Shown here piece by piece: positions 9,170 through 18,800 of a stretch of 64,000 nt of DNA. Numbering within the stretch: position 1 is the first letter of the stretch; every line of letters starts with the position of its first letter. Made by a program: the position numbers and the translations under genes. This stretch comes from Taibaiella helva (GTDB taxonomy: Bacteria; Bacteroidota; Bacteroidia; Chitinophagales; Chitinophagaceae), in the NCBI RefSeq assembly GCF_003545695.1, contig NZ_QUZZ01000001.1, positions 372,001 to 436,000 on the forward strand. The letters run 5' to 3'. Under the pieces are notes generated by a model. It had not been told where the DNA came from and ran no database searches. It saw only the letters and a list, made by a program, of their open reading frames with translations.

Positions 9170-9781
9170 TTATTTCTTTGGCGGAACCGTGCCGAAAACA
9201 TGGTCCCAGATCACGGAGCTGACCCCGAATCCTTTCTGGGGATATTTATAATGATGCAGGTGATGATTGCGCCAGAGGGCCTTCAGGAACGAAGGGGGGG
9301 TGAACGCATGAATGGCGTAATGCATGCTGCCATACATCAGGTAGCCGAACAGGAAGCCCGGGAAAAAGGCCAGCACATTCCAACCCATGATCCAGTACTG
9401 CAGGCTGAAGAAAAAGGAAGCCACGATAATGCTGGGCACCGGCGGCATGAACAGCCTTTCCCTGTCTCTCGGGTATTCGTGGTGAATGCCGTGCAGCTTA
9501 TAGATCATCATGTTCAGCCGCGGACGTTCTGACACGAAATGGAAAACGAAGCGGTGCAGCACATACTCCATCAGGCTCCAGATCAGCGTGCCCAGCAGGA
9601 AAAACAGGACCATGCGGCCTGCGCCGAGGTATTTATAAGCATGTCCGTAATAGAGAAGAAATGCAATAATGGGAAGATAAAGGCTATAAATAACAATCGG
9701 GTGCGTTTTCGTCATCATCTCCAGGTACTCGCTCTGAAACAACCTGCCCTGGCCTTTATTTTTGATCTTGTCGATATGCAT
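9170..9781 (-). CDS. Fatty acid hydroxylase / sterol desaturase-superfamily membrane protein
   Basis: The 203-residue protein has the spaced histidine clusters of the di-iron fatty acid hydroxylase superfamily: HRFVFH, HGIHH, HYAIH and HHLHH. They are interleaved with four hydrophobic segments. Such enzymes hydroxylate or desaturate membrane lipid acyl chains; the related 2-hydroxylases act on sphingolipid or fatty-acid substrates. The start MHIDKIKNK was chosen because the 76 residues upstream in the same frame look non-coding and overlap the terminator of paaA. The gene stands alone between two terminators. The substrate cannot be told from sequence, though 2-hydroxy fatty acids are common in this phylum. 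Confidence 0.85.
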   Translation of the reverse strand: MHIDKIKNKGQGRLFQSEYLEMMTKTHPIVIYSLYLPIIAFLLYYGHAYKYLGAGRMVLFFLLGTLIWSLMEYVLHRFVFHFVSERPRLNMMIYKLHGIHHEYPRDRERLFMPPVPSIIVASFFFSLQYWIMGWNVLAFFPGFLFGYLMYGSMHYAIHAFTPPSFLKALWRNHHLHHYKYPQKGFGVSSVIWDHVFGTVPPKK

Positions 9782-9884
9782 TCGATGCCGGTTTTGGTTT
9801 ACGAATATAACACAAGTGCCATCAAAATTGTTGGTCTGTTTGTCGCCGGATGGCGGCATGTTGCCCGGTAAATTACGACAATTT

Positions 9885-9915
9885 AAAAAGCCGGCACCCC
9901 TATAAGGCGCCGGCT
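9885..9915 (-). terminator. Terminator after paaA
   Basis: On the minus strand, AGCCGGCGCC and GGTGCCGGCT form a 10-bp stem with one G-T pair and a 7-base loop, followed directly by TTTTT. It lies 7 bases after the paaA stop codon. Confidence 0.8.
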
Positions 9916-9921
9916 CCGTTT

Positions 9922-10872
9922 TTATGCCGCTTTGCGGCTGGTATTTCTTGCTTTTCGTTTCCCGGCATAAGCCTGTGCGGCTTCCCGCACCCAGGCGCCA
10001 TCTTCCCATGCTTTTTTTCGGGCTTCCAGCCTTTCCTTATTACAGGGTCCGTTGCCTTTCACCACATTCCAGAATTCATCCCAGTTGATGGTACCGAAAT
10101 CATAATGCCCGCGTTCTTCATTCCACTTTAAGTCCTTATCGGGAATGGTAAGGCCCAGTATCTTGGCCTGTTCTACGGTAATATCCACAAACTTCTGACG
10201 CAGCTCATCATTGCTGAAGCGCTTGATCTTCCATTTCATGCTCAGCATGGAGTTGGGGCTGTTGTCGTCGGTAGGGCCAAACATCATGATCGAGGGCCAC
10301 CACCAGCGGTTGAGCGCATCCTGCGCCATCTTCCGCTGTACCTTGGTGCCTTTGCTCAGTGTGAGCATAATCTCATAACCCTGGCGCTGGTGAAAGCTTT
10401 CCTCTTTACATACGCGCACCATGGCACGGCTGTAAGGTCCGTAGGAAGCGCGACAAAGGGGCACCTGGTTCATAATGGCAGCACCATCTACCAGCCATCC
10501 TATAGCGCCCATGTCGGCCCAGGTAATGGTAGGATAGTTAAAGATGGAAGAGTACTTGGCCTCACCGCTGTGCAGCTGGCTGTACATAGTATCGCGGGTA
10601 ACGCCCAGGGTCTCGGCGGCGCTGTACAGGTACAGCCCATGACCCGCCTCGTCCTGCACCTTGGCCAGCAGCACCGATTTACGGCGCAGCGATGGGGCGC
10701 GGGTGATCCAGTTGCCTTCAGGCAGCATACCTACGATCTCGCTGTGCGCGTGCTGGGAGATCTGCCGGATCAGCGTCTGGCGGTACTTCTCCGGCATCCA
10801 GTCTTTCGGCTCGATGCGCAGCTCGTTATCGATTTTCTCCTGGAACTGTTGCTCCAAATTGATCTCAGACAT
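9922..10872 (-). CDS. paaA: 1,2-phenylacetyl-CoA epoxidase catalytic subunit PaaA
   Basis: The 316-residue product matches PaaA, the di-iron subunit of the multicomponent epoxidase that opens aerobic phenylacetate breakdown. Ferritin-like helices carry iron-binding motifs DEAGH and EESFH, and the N-terminal [17 protein letters not shown] region is typical of the family. The start [10 protein letters not shown] was preferred over one four codons upstream because it matches the usual PaaA N-terminus. The oxygenase normally needs PaaB, PaaC, PaaD and the reductase PaaE, usually encoded directly downstream. None is present here: a terminator follows at once, and a fatty acid hydroxylase gene comes next. 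Confidence 0.92.
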   Translation of the reverse strand: MSEINLEQQFQEKIDNELRIEPKDWMPEKYRQTLIRQISQHAHSEIVGMLPEGNWITRAPSLRRKSVLLAKVQDEAGHGLYLYSAAETLGVTRDTMYSQLHSGEAKYSSIFNYPTITWADMGAIGWLVDGAAIMNQVPLCRASYGPYSRAMVRVCKEESFHQRQGYEIMLTLSKGTKVQRKMAQDALNRWWWPSIMMFGPTDDNSPNSMLSMKWKIKRFSNDELRQKFVDITVEQAKILGLTIPDKDLKWNEERGHYDFGTINWDEFWNVVKGNGPCNKERLEARKKAWEDGAWVREAAQAYAGKRKARNTSRKAA

Positions 10873-10896
10873 AGTACAATCCAATTATACAGGTCT

Positions 10897-10904
10897 CAAA
10901 GATA
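10897..10904 (-). promoter_or_regulatory. -7 box of paaA
   Basis: On the minus strand the box reads TATCTTTG, matching TAnnTTTG, 25 bases before the chosen ATG. No strong -33 box is visible. Confidence 0.5.
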
Positions 10905-10973
10905 CAACAATTGTCGTTAAGCCTTGTACGGTGCACCCGAAGTTACTGTAGGTTAACCTGATGAGGCCATTGG

Positions 10974-12038
10974 TTAATGGCTTACGGCTATCTTCTCATA
11001 ATAAACCTCCTGCCCCTTTTGTAGCCGCAGCAGGTACAGGCCGTTGGGCCATTGGCGGACGTCGATGGTCGCCTGCCTGGCCCCCGGCGCCAGCACAGTC
11101 CGGAAAACGGCTCTGCCCGTGATGTCGAAGAAAGAAAGACTGACTTCTTCGCGCAGCGGCGTTTTGAAGGCCAGGCCCAGCTGCCGGGTAGCCGGATTGG
11201 GATACAGCTCCAGCAGCTCCCGGGCAGGTTTCGGATCTTTAATCCCTACAGGTATCGGATACAGGGTATCGCAGGGACCAGCCGTCATTTTTATGGAATA
11301 AAAGCTGTCGGAATAGCAGCGAAGAGTGTCGTACGGAGCGTAAGTGGTTGTGTAAACATCGGCCATGTTCAGGATGAGCCTGGTAGGCAAAAAGTTGCCG
11401 GCAATGCGTTCCACATACGTGCCGGGGAATCTATCATTCGTCCCCCCAACAGCTATGCCCCAGTTATACGCCGGATACGCTGTGGTGTTAAAGGGGGAGG
11501 TACCGGGGGCCTTCAGCGGATGGATAAAATAAGTCCGCAGGTGGGCCGTATCGTAAAGCAATACCCGCACGGAGTCCAGTACAAAGCAAAAGGAAGTATC
11601 GCCCGAAATGGGATTGGGCCTCAGGTCAGCATGTGACGGCCCGCCAGGAGTTGGCGGCACCGGCAGGCAAATGGTGTCGCCCTCCTGCGCATTGTACACG
11701 AACAGGGGCGTGAAGCGGTTAAAATTTTCATTGTAGATAAATACGGTGTCTGCATTGTCGTAGAAAAAGTAATCCATGTTATAGGGGTGGAAACCACCGT
11801 AAACCTCGCTGCGTATGTCGGTGATCACTTTGCGGCAGGCGATGCCGTCGATCACGGTATCCTTCAAGGATTGGGTATGAAAAGTGCTGTTGGTTTGTAC
11901 CCTTGGCGTGCTCTGGTACTCGATATAGACGCTGTAATACCACCATTCGGCACCAACGGGAGCAAATTGATTTTGACTGTAGGCCCGGACGCCGAGCAAT
12001 GCCGCTAACAAAAAGAGAAGATAGATTTTGGTTTTCAT
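10974..12038 (-). CDS. Secreted protein with type A T9SS sorting domain
   Basis: The 354-residue protein starts with a signal peptide (about 20 residues, ending VRAYS-QN). It ends in a type A type IX secretion sorting domain: ELYPNPATRQLGL, then a beta-sandwich with DITGRAVF and LPNGLYLLRL-like strands. The central region (about 25-265) is a non-repetitive extracellular domain rich in Tyr, Asp and Thr that I do not assign to a family. It should cross the outer membrane through the Por machinery and either be released or fixed to the surface. It is transcribed divergently from mqo. Confidence 0.82.
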   Translation of the reverse strand: MKTKIYLLFLLAALLGVRAYSQNQFAPVGAEWWYYSVYIEYQSTPRVQTNSTFHTQSLKDTVIDGIACRKVITDIRSEVYGGFHPYNMDYFFYDNADTVFIYNENFNRFTPLFVYNAQEGDTICLPVPPTPGGPSHADLRPNPISGDTSFCFVLDSVRVLLYDTAHLRTYFIHPLKAPGTSPFNTTAYPAYNWGIAVGGTNDRFPGTYVERIAGNFLPTRLILNMADVYTTTYAPYDTLRCYSDSFYSIKMTAGPCDTLYPIPVGIKDPKPARELLELYPNPATRQLGLAFKTPLREEVSLSFFDITGRAVFRTVLAPGARQATIDVRQWPNGLYLLRLQKGQEVYYEKIAVSH

Positions 12039-12178
12039 GACGGATAGTATTAATGATGATCGAATGTATATATAATATTTGTTGTTTGATTAGCCCTTTT
12101 GTCATGTCAATGTCAAAATTTTGCGGTACATATCGATAGAATTGATGTGGAAAAGCAGGTTAAACGCTTGTTTAATTC

Positions 12179-12186
12179 TAATTTTG
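12179..12186 (+). promoter_or_regulatory. -7 box of mqo
   Basis: The box TAATTTTG matches TAnnTTTG and ends 23 bases before the mqo ATG, implying a leader of roughly 15-20 bases. No convincing -33 element is seen. Confidence 0.45.
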
Positions 12187-12209
12187 CAGTTCATTCTATT
12201 CTTTGGATC

Positions 12210-13721
12210 ATGTCAAGAAAACAGGAAGAGCAAACCGTAGATGTGGTGCTGATCGGCGCCGGCATCATGAGCGCCACGCTGGGCGTGTTTTTAAAGCAAT
12301 TGCAGCCCGACTGGACCATAGAGGTGCTGGAGCGCCTCGATGAAGTGGCCGCCGAAAGCTCGGCCGCCTGGAACAATGCCGGCACCGGCCATTCCGCGCT
12401 ATGTGAGCTTAACTACACACCAGAAAAGGAAGACGGCACCGTCGACTGTACCAAAGCCTATAAGATCAACGAGCAATTTGAAACGTCCAAGCAATTCTGG
12501 GCCTACCTGGTGGAGCAGGGACATATCAAGGGCGACTTTATCCAGCCGGTGCCGCACATGAGCTTTGTGCGCGGCGAGCAGGACATGGCTTTCCTGAAGA
12601 AAAGAGTAGCCACGCTGACCCAGAATGCCTTGTTTGATGGAATGCAGTATAGCGAAGATCATGAAACCCTGAAAACCTGGGTCCCGCTGATGATGGCGCA
12701 CAGGGACCCGGAGGAAAAAGTAGCCGCGACCCGCATGGATATCGGTACCGATGTGAACTTCGGCGCGCTCACCTGGTCCATGATCCGTTACCTGTTCCGC
12801 CAGCCGGGCGTAGGCATTCATGTCGCACATGAGGTAAAAGATGTGGAACGCAGCGAGGACGGCCAATTCTGGGAGATCAAGGTACGCAACATGACCACCG
12901 ATCAGACCCGCAAGATCCGCTCCCGCTTTGTCTTTATCGGCGCCGGCGGTGGTGCGCTGCACCTGCTCGAAAAGTCCGATATACCCGAAGCCAAAGGCTA
13001 CGGCGGCTTCCCGGTAAGTGGCCAGTGGCTGCGTTGCATTAACCCCGATATCATCGAAAAGCATCATGCCAAGGTCTATGGCAAGGCCGCTGTGGGCGCG
13101 CCGCCGATGTCGGTTCCGCACCTCGACAGCCGTATGATCAATGGTAAGAAAGAGCTGCTGTTCGGACCCTTTGCCGGTTTCTCCACCAAGTTCCTGAAGA
13201 ACGGCTCCTACATGGATCTGCCTTCCTCTATCAAGTTCAACAATATTGTACCCATGATCCAGGTAGGCCTGCATAATATGCAGCTGACCAAATACCTGAT
13301 CCAGCAGGTAAGGCTTTCCCCGGAAGAAAAGCTGGAAGCGCTGAAGGAATTCTATCCCGATGCGAAGCTCGAAGACTGGGAGCTGGCCATTGCGGGGCAA
13401 CGCGTGCAGGTAATCAAAAAGGATAAGAACGGCGACGGCATCCTGGAATTCGGTACGGAGCTGGTACATGCCGCCGACGGCTCCATCGCTGCCCTGCTGG
13501 GTGCTTCGCCCGGCGCTTCTACCTCCGTTTCCGTGATGCTCGACCTGCTGAAGGCTTGCTTCGGGGAAGAAATGAAGACCGCTGCCTGGCAGGAAAAGCT
13601 CAAAGAAATGATCCCCACTTACGGACAGCACCTGAGCGGCAACCCTGCCCTGATCGAAAAAACAAGAAGCTGGACCAGCGCCGTGCTCAGGCTCGATCCG
13701 GGAGTGGCCGAGCCGGTATAG
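12210..13721 (+). CDS. mqo: Malate:quinone oxidoreductase
   Basis: The 503-residue flavoprotein oxidises malate to oxaloacetate and passes electrons to the quinone pool. It is peripheral on the inner membrane and replaces or supplements NAD-dependent malate dehydrogenase in the TCA cycle. Evidence is the N-terminal FAD-binding Rossmann motif VVLIGAGIMSATLG, the AAWNNAGTGHSALCELNYTP segment, a second FAD motif FIGAGGGALHLL, and the C-terminal LLGASPGASTSVSVML typical of Mqo. The start MSRKQEEQ was chosen over an upstream one 37 codons away because it places FAD binding at the usual distance and sits just after a -7 box. Confidence 0.95.
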   Translation: MSRKQEEQTVDVVLIGAGIMSATLGVFLKQLQPDWTIEVLERLDEVAAESSAAWNNAGTGHSALCELNYTPEKEDGTVDCTKAYKINEQFETSKQFWAYLVEQGHIKGDFIQPVPHMSFVRGEQDMAFLKKRVATLTQNALFDGMQYSEDHETLKTWVPLMMAHRDPEEKVAATRMDIGTDVNFGALTWSMIRYLFRQPGVGIHVAHEVKDVERSEDGQFWEIKVRNMTTDQTRKIRSRFVFIGAGGGALHLLEKSDIPEAKGYGGFPVSGQWLRCINPDIIEKHHAKVYGKAAVGAPPMSVPHLDSRMINGKKELLFGPFAGFSTKFLKNGSYMDLPSSIKFNNIVPMIQVGLHNMQLTKYLIQQVRLSPEEKLEALKEFYPDAKLEDWELAIAGQRVQVIKKDKNGDGILEFGTELVHAADGSIAALLGASPGASTSVSVMLDLLKACFGEEMKTAAWQEKLKEMIPTYGQHLSGNPALIEKTRSWTSAVLRLDPGVAEPV

Positions 13722-13756
13722 ATTTTAATTATACCAGCAACAATGGCCAGATAAAA

Positions 13757-13789
13757 TTTGGATTGAGATCAGAAAATTACTTATCTTTG
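13757..13789 (+). promoter_or_regulatory. Promoter of the rimP-nusA-infB operon
   Basis: A -33 TTTG (13757-13760) and -7 TATCTTTG (13782-13789) are separated by 21 bases, close to the Bacteroidota consensus. Transcription should begin near 13796, giving a leader of about 80 bases before rimP that contains a terminator-like hairpin. Confidence 0.65.
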
Positions 13790-13800
13790 CACAGCATTAG

Positions 13801-13836
13801 AAGAAAAGGGGGCCCGAAGCCCCCCTTCTTCGTTTT
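13801..13836 (+). terminator. Terminator-like hairpin in the rimP leader (attenuator or mqo terminator)
   Basis: Arms AAGAAAAGGGGGC and GCCCCCCTTCTT pair through about 12 positions with a small bulge around loop CCGAA, followed by CGTTTTT. It lies 80 bases past mqo but also downstream of the best rimP promoter and upstream of rimP. It may therefore end mqo transcripts, attenuate the rimP-nusA-infB operon, or do both. Confidence 0.65.
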
Positions 13837-13878
13837 TAAGTACGTGGCGGCCCGGGGTCGTACCTCTTTGAAAAACAA

Positions 13879-14337
13879 ATGGAAAACAGCATTATCGGTC
13901 AGATCACAGAAAAGCTCGAAGCGCTTATCGAAGGCTCTTCTCTTTTCCTGGTGGACCTTAAAATAAAACCGACCAATAATATCAAGATCTACCTGGATGG
14001 CGATACCGGTGTTACCATCGATGCCGTATCCAAGATCAACCGGTCTTTATACAAGCAGCTGGAAGAAAGCGGAATGTTCCCCGATGGCGACTTTTCGCTG
14101 GAGGTGAGCAGCGCCGGCGTAGATGAGCCGCTGAAGTTTCTGCGGCAGTACACCAAGAACCTGGGCCGCAAAGTGGAGATCACCCTGAACGACGGCGCCG
14201 TGAAAGAAGGCGTGCTGAAAGCAGCAACCGAAGGCGAGGTGACCATAGACGAGCCTGTGGGAAAGAAAAAAGAGACAAAGGAAACCGTTATTCCTTTCGA
14301 CAATATTAAAAAAACAGTAGTACAAATCAGCTTCTGA
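13879..14337 (+). CDS. rimP: Ribosome maturation factor RimP
   Basis: The 152-residue protein matches RimP, which binds the 30S precursor and assists 16S rRNA maturation. Its N-terminal alpha/beta domain includes LVDLKIKPTNNIKIYLDGD, the family motif SLEVSSAGVDEPLK follows (about 74-87), and a C-terminal SH3-like barrel ends near VVQISF. It is followed by nusA after 64 bases, the conserved rimP-nusA-infB order. The leader contains a terminator-like hairpin, so expression may be subject to attenuation. Confidence 0.93.
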   Translation: MENSIIGQITEKLEALIEGSSLFLVDLKIKPTNNIKIYLDGDTGVTIDAVSKINRSLYKQLEESGMFPDGDFSLEVSSAGVDEPLKFLRQYTKNLGRKVEITLNDGAVKEGVLKAATEGEVTIDEPVGKKKETKETVIPFDNIKKTVVQISF

Positions 14338-14401
14338 CGGGAAGCGCAATCGAAGGGTGCGGCGCCTGGCTCCGTTATCTTTCACTTTAATACTTTATCC
14401 A

Positions 14402-15658
14402 ATGGCAAGTATCAATCTTATTGAATCCTTCCAGGATTTTAAAGAGGCGGAAAATATCGACCGCCCCACGCTCATGAAGGTGTTGGAAGACGTATTCAAG
14501 ACCTTGCTCCGCAAGAAGTACGGTTCCGACGACAACTTCGACGTTATCGTGAACGACCAGACAGGTGACCTGGAGATTTTCCGTCGCCGCATTATCGTGG
14601 AAGACGGTTTCTCCGAAGACGACCTGGCTGAAGTGGAGCTGTCGGAAGCCCTGCGGCTGGACCCCGATTATACCGTAGGGGAAGAGCTTTACGAAGAGGT
14701 GAACGTGTTCGACTTCGGCCGCCGGGCGATCCTTGCTGCCAAGCAAACGCTCGCCGCCCGTATCAGCGACCTGAAGAAGAACAGCCTGCTGCAGAAATAT
14801 GCCGACAGAGTGGGCGAGATCATTACCGGAGAGGTGTACCAGATCTGGAGGAAAGAGCTGATGCTGCTCGACGATGATAACAACGAGCTGCTGCTGCCCA
14901 AATCGGAGCAGATCCCGGGTGATTTCTTCAAGAAAGGCGAGCCCATCCGCGCCGTGGTAAAGAAAGTGGAGATGCGCAACAATACACCTGTGATCATCCT
15001 CAGCCGTACACATCCTTCCTTCCTGGAAAAGCTGCTGGAGATCGAAGTGCCCGAGATCCTGGACGGTCTTATTACCGTGAAAAAGATCGTGCGCGAGCCC
15101 GGTGAACGCGCCAAAGTAGCCGTAGAAAGCTACGACGACCGCATCGACCCTGTAGGCGCCTGCGTGGGTATGAAAGGCAGCCGTATCCACGGTATCGTGC
15201 GCGAGCTGCACAATGAAAATATCGACATCATCAACTTCACCACCAATACGCAGCTGCTGATACAGCGCGCCCTTACACCGGCAAAAGTGAACCGTATCGA
15301 TGTGAATGCCGAAAAGCATCATGTGGATGTGTACATGGATACCGACCAGGTATCGCTGGCAATCGGTAAAAAAGGCGTGAACATCAAGCTGGCGCAGCAA
15401 TTGACCGGTTTCAGCATAGATGTTTTCCGCGACATCAAGGAATCTGCCGACTTCGATATCGACCTGGAGGAATTCAGCGACGAGATCGAAGAATGGGTGA
15501 TCAGCGAATTCAAGAAAGTAGGTTGCGATACCGCGCTCAGCGTGCTCGACCTTTCTGTGGAAGAGCTGGTTCGCCGCACCGACCTGGAAGAGGAAACCGT
15601 GCGCGACGTTCGCCGCATTTTGGAAGCCGAATTTGAAGAAGATGGAAACGAAGCATAA
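14402..15658 (+). CDS. nusA: Transcription termination/antitermination factor NusA
   Basis: The 418-residue protein binds RNA polymerase and nascent RNA, affecting pausing, termination and antitermination. It has the N-terminal RNAP-binding domain (about 1-130), an S1 domain (about 135-200), and tandem KH domains with DPVGACVGMKGSRI and AIGKKGVNIKLAQQL. A short helix-hairpin C-terminal region ends in acidic residues. The start MASINLIESF was chosen over an upstream frame extension of 15 residues. It sits between rimP and infB in one operon. Confidence 0.95.
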   Translation: MASINLIESFQDFKEAENIDRPTLMKVLEDVFKTLLRKKYGSDDNFDVIVNDQTGDLEIFRRRIIVEDGFSEDDLAEVELSEALRLDPDYTVGEELYEEVNVFDFGRRAILAAKQTLAARISDLKKNSLLQKYADRVGEIITGEVYQIWRKELMLLDDDNNELLLPKSEQIPGDFFKKGEPIRAVVKKVEMRNNTPVIILSRTHPSFLEKLLEIEVPEILDGLITVKKIVREPGERAKVAVESYDDRIDPVGACVGMKGSRIHGIVRELHNENIDIINFTTNTQLLIQRALTPAKVNRIDVNAEKHHVDVYMDTDQVSLAIGKKGVNIKLAQQLTGFSIDVFRDIKESADFDIDLEEFSDEIEEWVISEFKKVGCDTALSVLDLSVEELVRRTDLEEETVRDVRRILEAEFEEDGNEA

Positions 15659-15709
15659 TAATTCGGCATTATTTAAATATTTGGGACGGGCAACAGTTAG
15701 GAAATTAAC

Positions 15710-15717
15710 TACATTTG
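15710..15717 (+). promoter_or_regulatory. Possible internal -7 box before infB
   Basis: TACATTTG matches TAnnTTTG. The nearest upstream TTTG is 26 bases away, too far for a normal -33. If active, it would give infB its own transcript starting near 15724 with a roughly 120-base structured leader. Confidence 0.35.
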
Positions 15718-15749
15718 CAAGTCTCTATCGATTAAGTTAAAGCTCTCTT

Positions 15750-15839
15750 TTAGTTTTCAACCGGACTTAAGGCGGGCTCTTTTACCAAAAAAAATGCTGG
15801 AGGGAAATGCCCGATAGTCCGAAAAAGGTTGAAAGCTAA
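15750..15839 (+). promoter_or_regulatory. Nested stem-loop structure in the infB leader
   Basis: Three helices nest inside each other: TTAGTTTTCAACC (15750-15762) with GGTTGAAAGCTAA (15827-15839), 12 of 13 pairs; GGACT (15763-15767) with AGTCC (15816-15820); and CGGGC (15773-15777) with GCCCG (15809-15813). The outer arm ends 7 bases before the infB ATG, so folding would crowd the translation start. I know of no named infB leader motif in this phylum. Confidence 0.55.
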
Positions 15840-15846
15840 TTCAAGA

Positions 15847-18800
15847 ATGTCCATAGGAACAAATACACCACGATTACTGGCCGCGGCCAAAGAATTTAAC
15901 ATCGGAAAAGAAACACTCGTTGAATTTCTGAAAGGGAAAGGCTTTGAAATAGACGCGAGCAAACCTACAGCCAAGCTGAGCGGTGAGATGTACGAATCGC
16001 TGCAGGCTGAGTTTGCCACGGACAAAGCTACCAAGCGCAAAAGCGATTCTATCGCTTTGCCCAAAGGCTCGCTGATCGACAACCTCAACAAGTCGCACGA
16101 GCAGCTGGATCTTACTGCAAAGGATAAAAAAGAAGAAAAGGCAGAGCCGAAAAAGGCGGAAAAGCCCGCTCCGAAGGAGGAGCCCAAACCGGCTGCACCG
16201 GAACCGGCTCCTGCGCCTGCACCTCAGCCCGAGGTTGAAAAGCCGCAGCCTGCGCCCCAGGCGGAAGCGCCGGCGCCCCCCGCCCCCGAAACTGCATCCG
16301 GCGACGACGCCGGGCACATCGAGCTGCAGTCGCCCAAGCTGGAAGGCCCCAAAGTGCAGGGTAAGATCAATCTCGACGACCTGAATCTCAGCACCCGCCC
16401 CAAGAAAGGCGCTGTGGTGAAGAAGAAAGACGAAGAGAAAAAAGAAAGCCCCGCGGAAAAAGCCGAAGAGCCGGAAGTGCCGGCCAGAACTGAAGCGCCG
16501 GTGGCAGAACAGGCGCCCGCGCCACCACCTCCGCTTGCTCCGGAAACCCCGGCGGCGCCAGTGGTAGCCGAGCAAAAGAAAGACACTCCCGAAGACGATG
16601 CTCCCGAGCATATCGAAATGAAAGCGCCCAAGCTGGAAGGTCCCAAGATCATCGGTAAGATCGAATTGCCGGTCAATACCGTTGGCGGCAAACAGGAGCG
16701 GAAGGATAAGCGCAAGCGCAAGCGGATACCGCTGGAAGGCAAAAAGCCCGAGACCGGTAATACCGGCGGCCAGGGTCAGCAAAGGCAGCAGGGCGGCAAC
16801 GCCGGCGGCCAGGGTAATCGCCCGCATGGCAACCGCCCCGGCGGCGGCCACGGCAATGCCCAAGGACAAGGAGGACATATGCAGCGCAGGGACAATCGTC
16901 CCGGTGGCGGATTCCAGTCTGGTCCCGGCCGCGACAACCGCAGGCCGCCTATGGGCCGCCCCGTACCCGAGCAGGAGATCGACGCCAAAGCAATTCAGGA
17001 CAAGATCCGGGAAACACAGGCCAAGCTTTCCGGTGGCGGTGCACGCAACAAGAATCTTAAAGCCAAATACCGCCGTAACAAACGGGAGGAAATGGCTGAA
17101 AAACGTGCAGCGGCCGAACAGGCCAATGACGGCAGCGTAATACAGGTAACCGAATTCATCTCGGTGAGTGAGCTGGCGAACCTCCTGGACGTAAGCTTTG
17201 CCGATATCATCAGCAAGTGTATGAGCCTGGGGATTATGGTATCGATCAACCAGCGCCTCGACGCCGAGGTGATCGAGCTGGTCGCCAGCGAATTCGACCG
17301 CGAAGTGGAATTCATCAACCTGGAAGAAGGTTCGGATGATGAAGTGGAGGATGTAGACAACCCTGAAGACCTGAAGCCACGCGCGCCGATCGTTACTATC
17401 ATGGGTCACGTCGATCACGGTAAGACCTCGTTGCTCGATTATATCCGCAACGCCAGCGTAGTTGCCGGTGAAGCGGGCGGCATCACCCAGCACATCGGTG
17501 CTTACAAGGTGACCACCGAGTCGGGTAAAGAAATTACTTTCCTGGATACCCCGGGTCACGAAGCGTTTACCGCGATGCGTGCCCGTGGTGCTAAAGTTGC
17601 GGATATTGCCGTAATCGTTATTGCTGCAGATGATGCCATCATGCCTCAGACGCGCGAAGCGATCTCCCACGCGCAGGCCGCCAATCTTCCTATGATCTTT
17701 GCCATCAACAAGATCGATAGAGAAGGGGCCAATCCTGAAAAGATCAGGGAACAGCTTTCCGGCATGAACATCCTGGTAGAAGAATGGGGTGGTAAATTCC
17801 AGAGCCAGGAGATCTCTGCAAAAAAAGGTACCAACATCGATCTGCTGCTCGAAAAAATATTGCTCGAAGCAGAATTGCTTGAGCTGACTGCCAATCCGGA
17901 TAAGGAAGGCGTGGGTTCCACTATCGAAGCCTCCCTGGATAAAGGCCGCGGTTATGTATCTACTGTGCTGGTGCAGGCCGGTACCCTTAATTCGGGCGAC
18001 ATGATCGTTTCCGGCCAGTACTTTGGTAAGATCAAAGCCATGTTCAACGAACGCGGACAAAAGATCAGCGTTGCCGGCCCCTCAACACCGGTACAGGTGC
18101 TGGGTCTGAACGGTGCACCGCAGGCAGGTGAGAAATTCAAAGTATACAGCGACGAAAGCGAAGCGAAGAGCGTAGCTAACCATCGCGCGCAGATCATGCG
18201 CGAGCAGGGACTGCGCAGCCGCAAGCACATTACCCTCGACGAGATCGGACGCCGTCTGGCACTGGGCAACTTCAAGGAGCTGAACGTGATCATCAAGGCC
18301 GACTTCGACGGCTCGGCCGAGGCCCTCAGCGATTCGCTGCAGAAGCTGTCTACCGAAGAAGTCGTGGTCAATGTAGTGCTGAAGGGTGTAGGTCAGATTA
18401 CCGAGAGCGATGTGATGCTGGCCAGCGCTTCCGACGCGATCATGCTGGGCTTCCAGGTGCGTCCTTCGCCCCAGGCTGCCCGCCTGGCCGACCAGGAGAA
18501 TATCGAGATCCGTTACTACTCCATCATCTACGATGCGATCGCAGAGATCAAAGCGGCGATGGAAGGTATGCTGGAGCCTACGCTGGAAAAGAAAGTGGTG
18601 GGCAATATCGAAGTGCGCGAAGTGTACAAGATCAGCGGCGTAGGTACTATTGCCGGCTGTTACGTGCTCGATGGCAAATTTACCCGCAATACCCGCATCA
18701 ACCTTATCCGCGACGGTATCGTAGTACACACAGGAGAGCTGGCCTCCCTCAAGCGTTTCAAGGACGATGTGAAAGAGGTAAATGCCGGTTACGAATGTGG

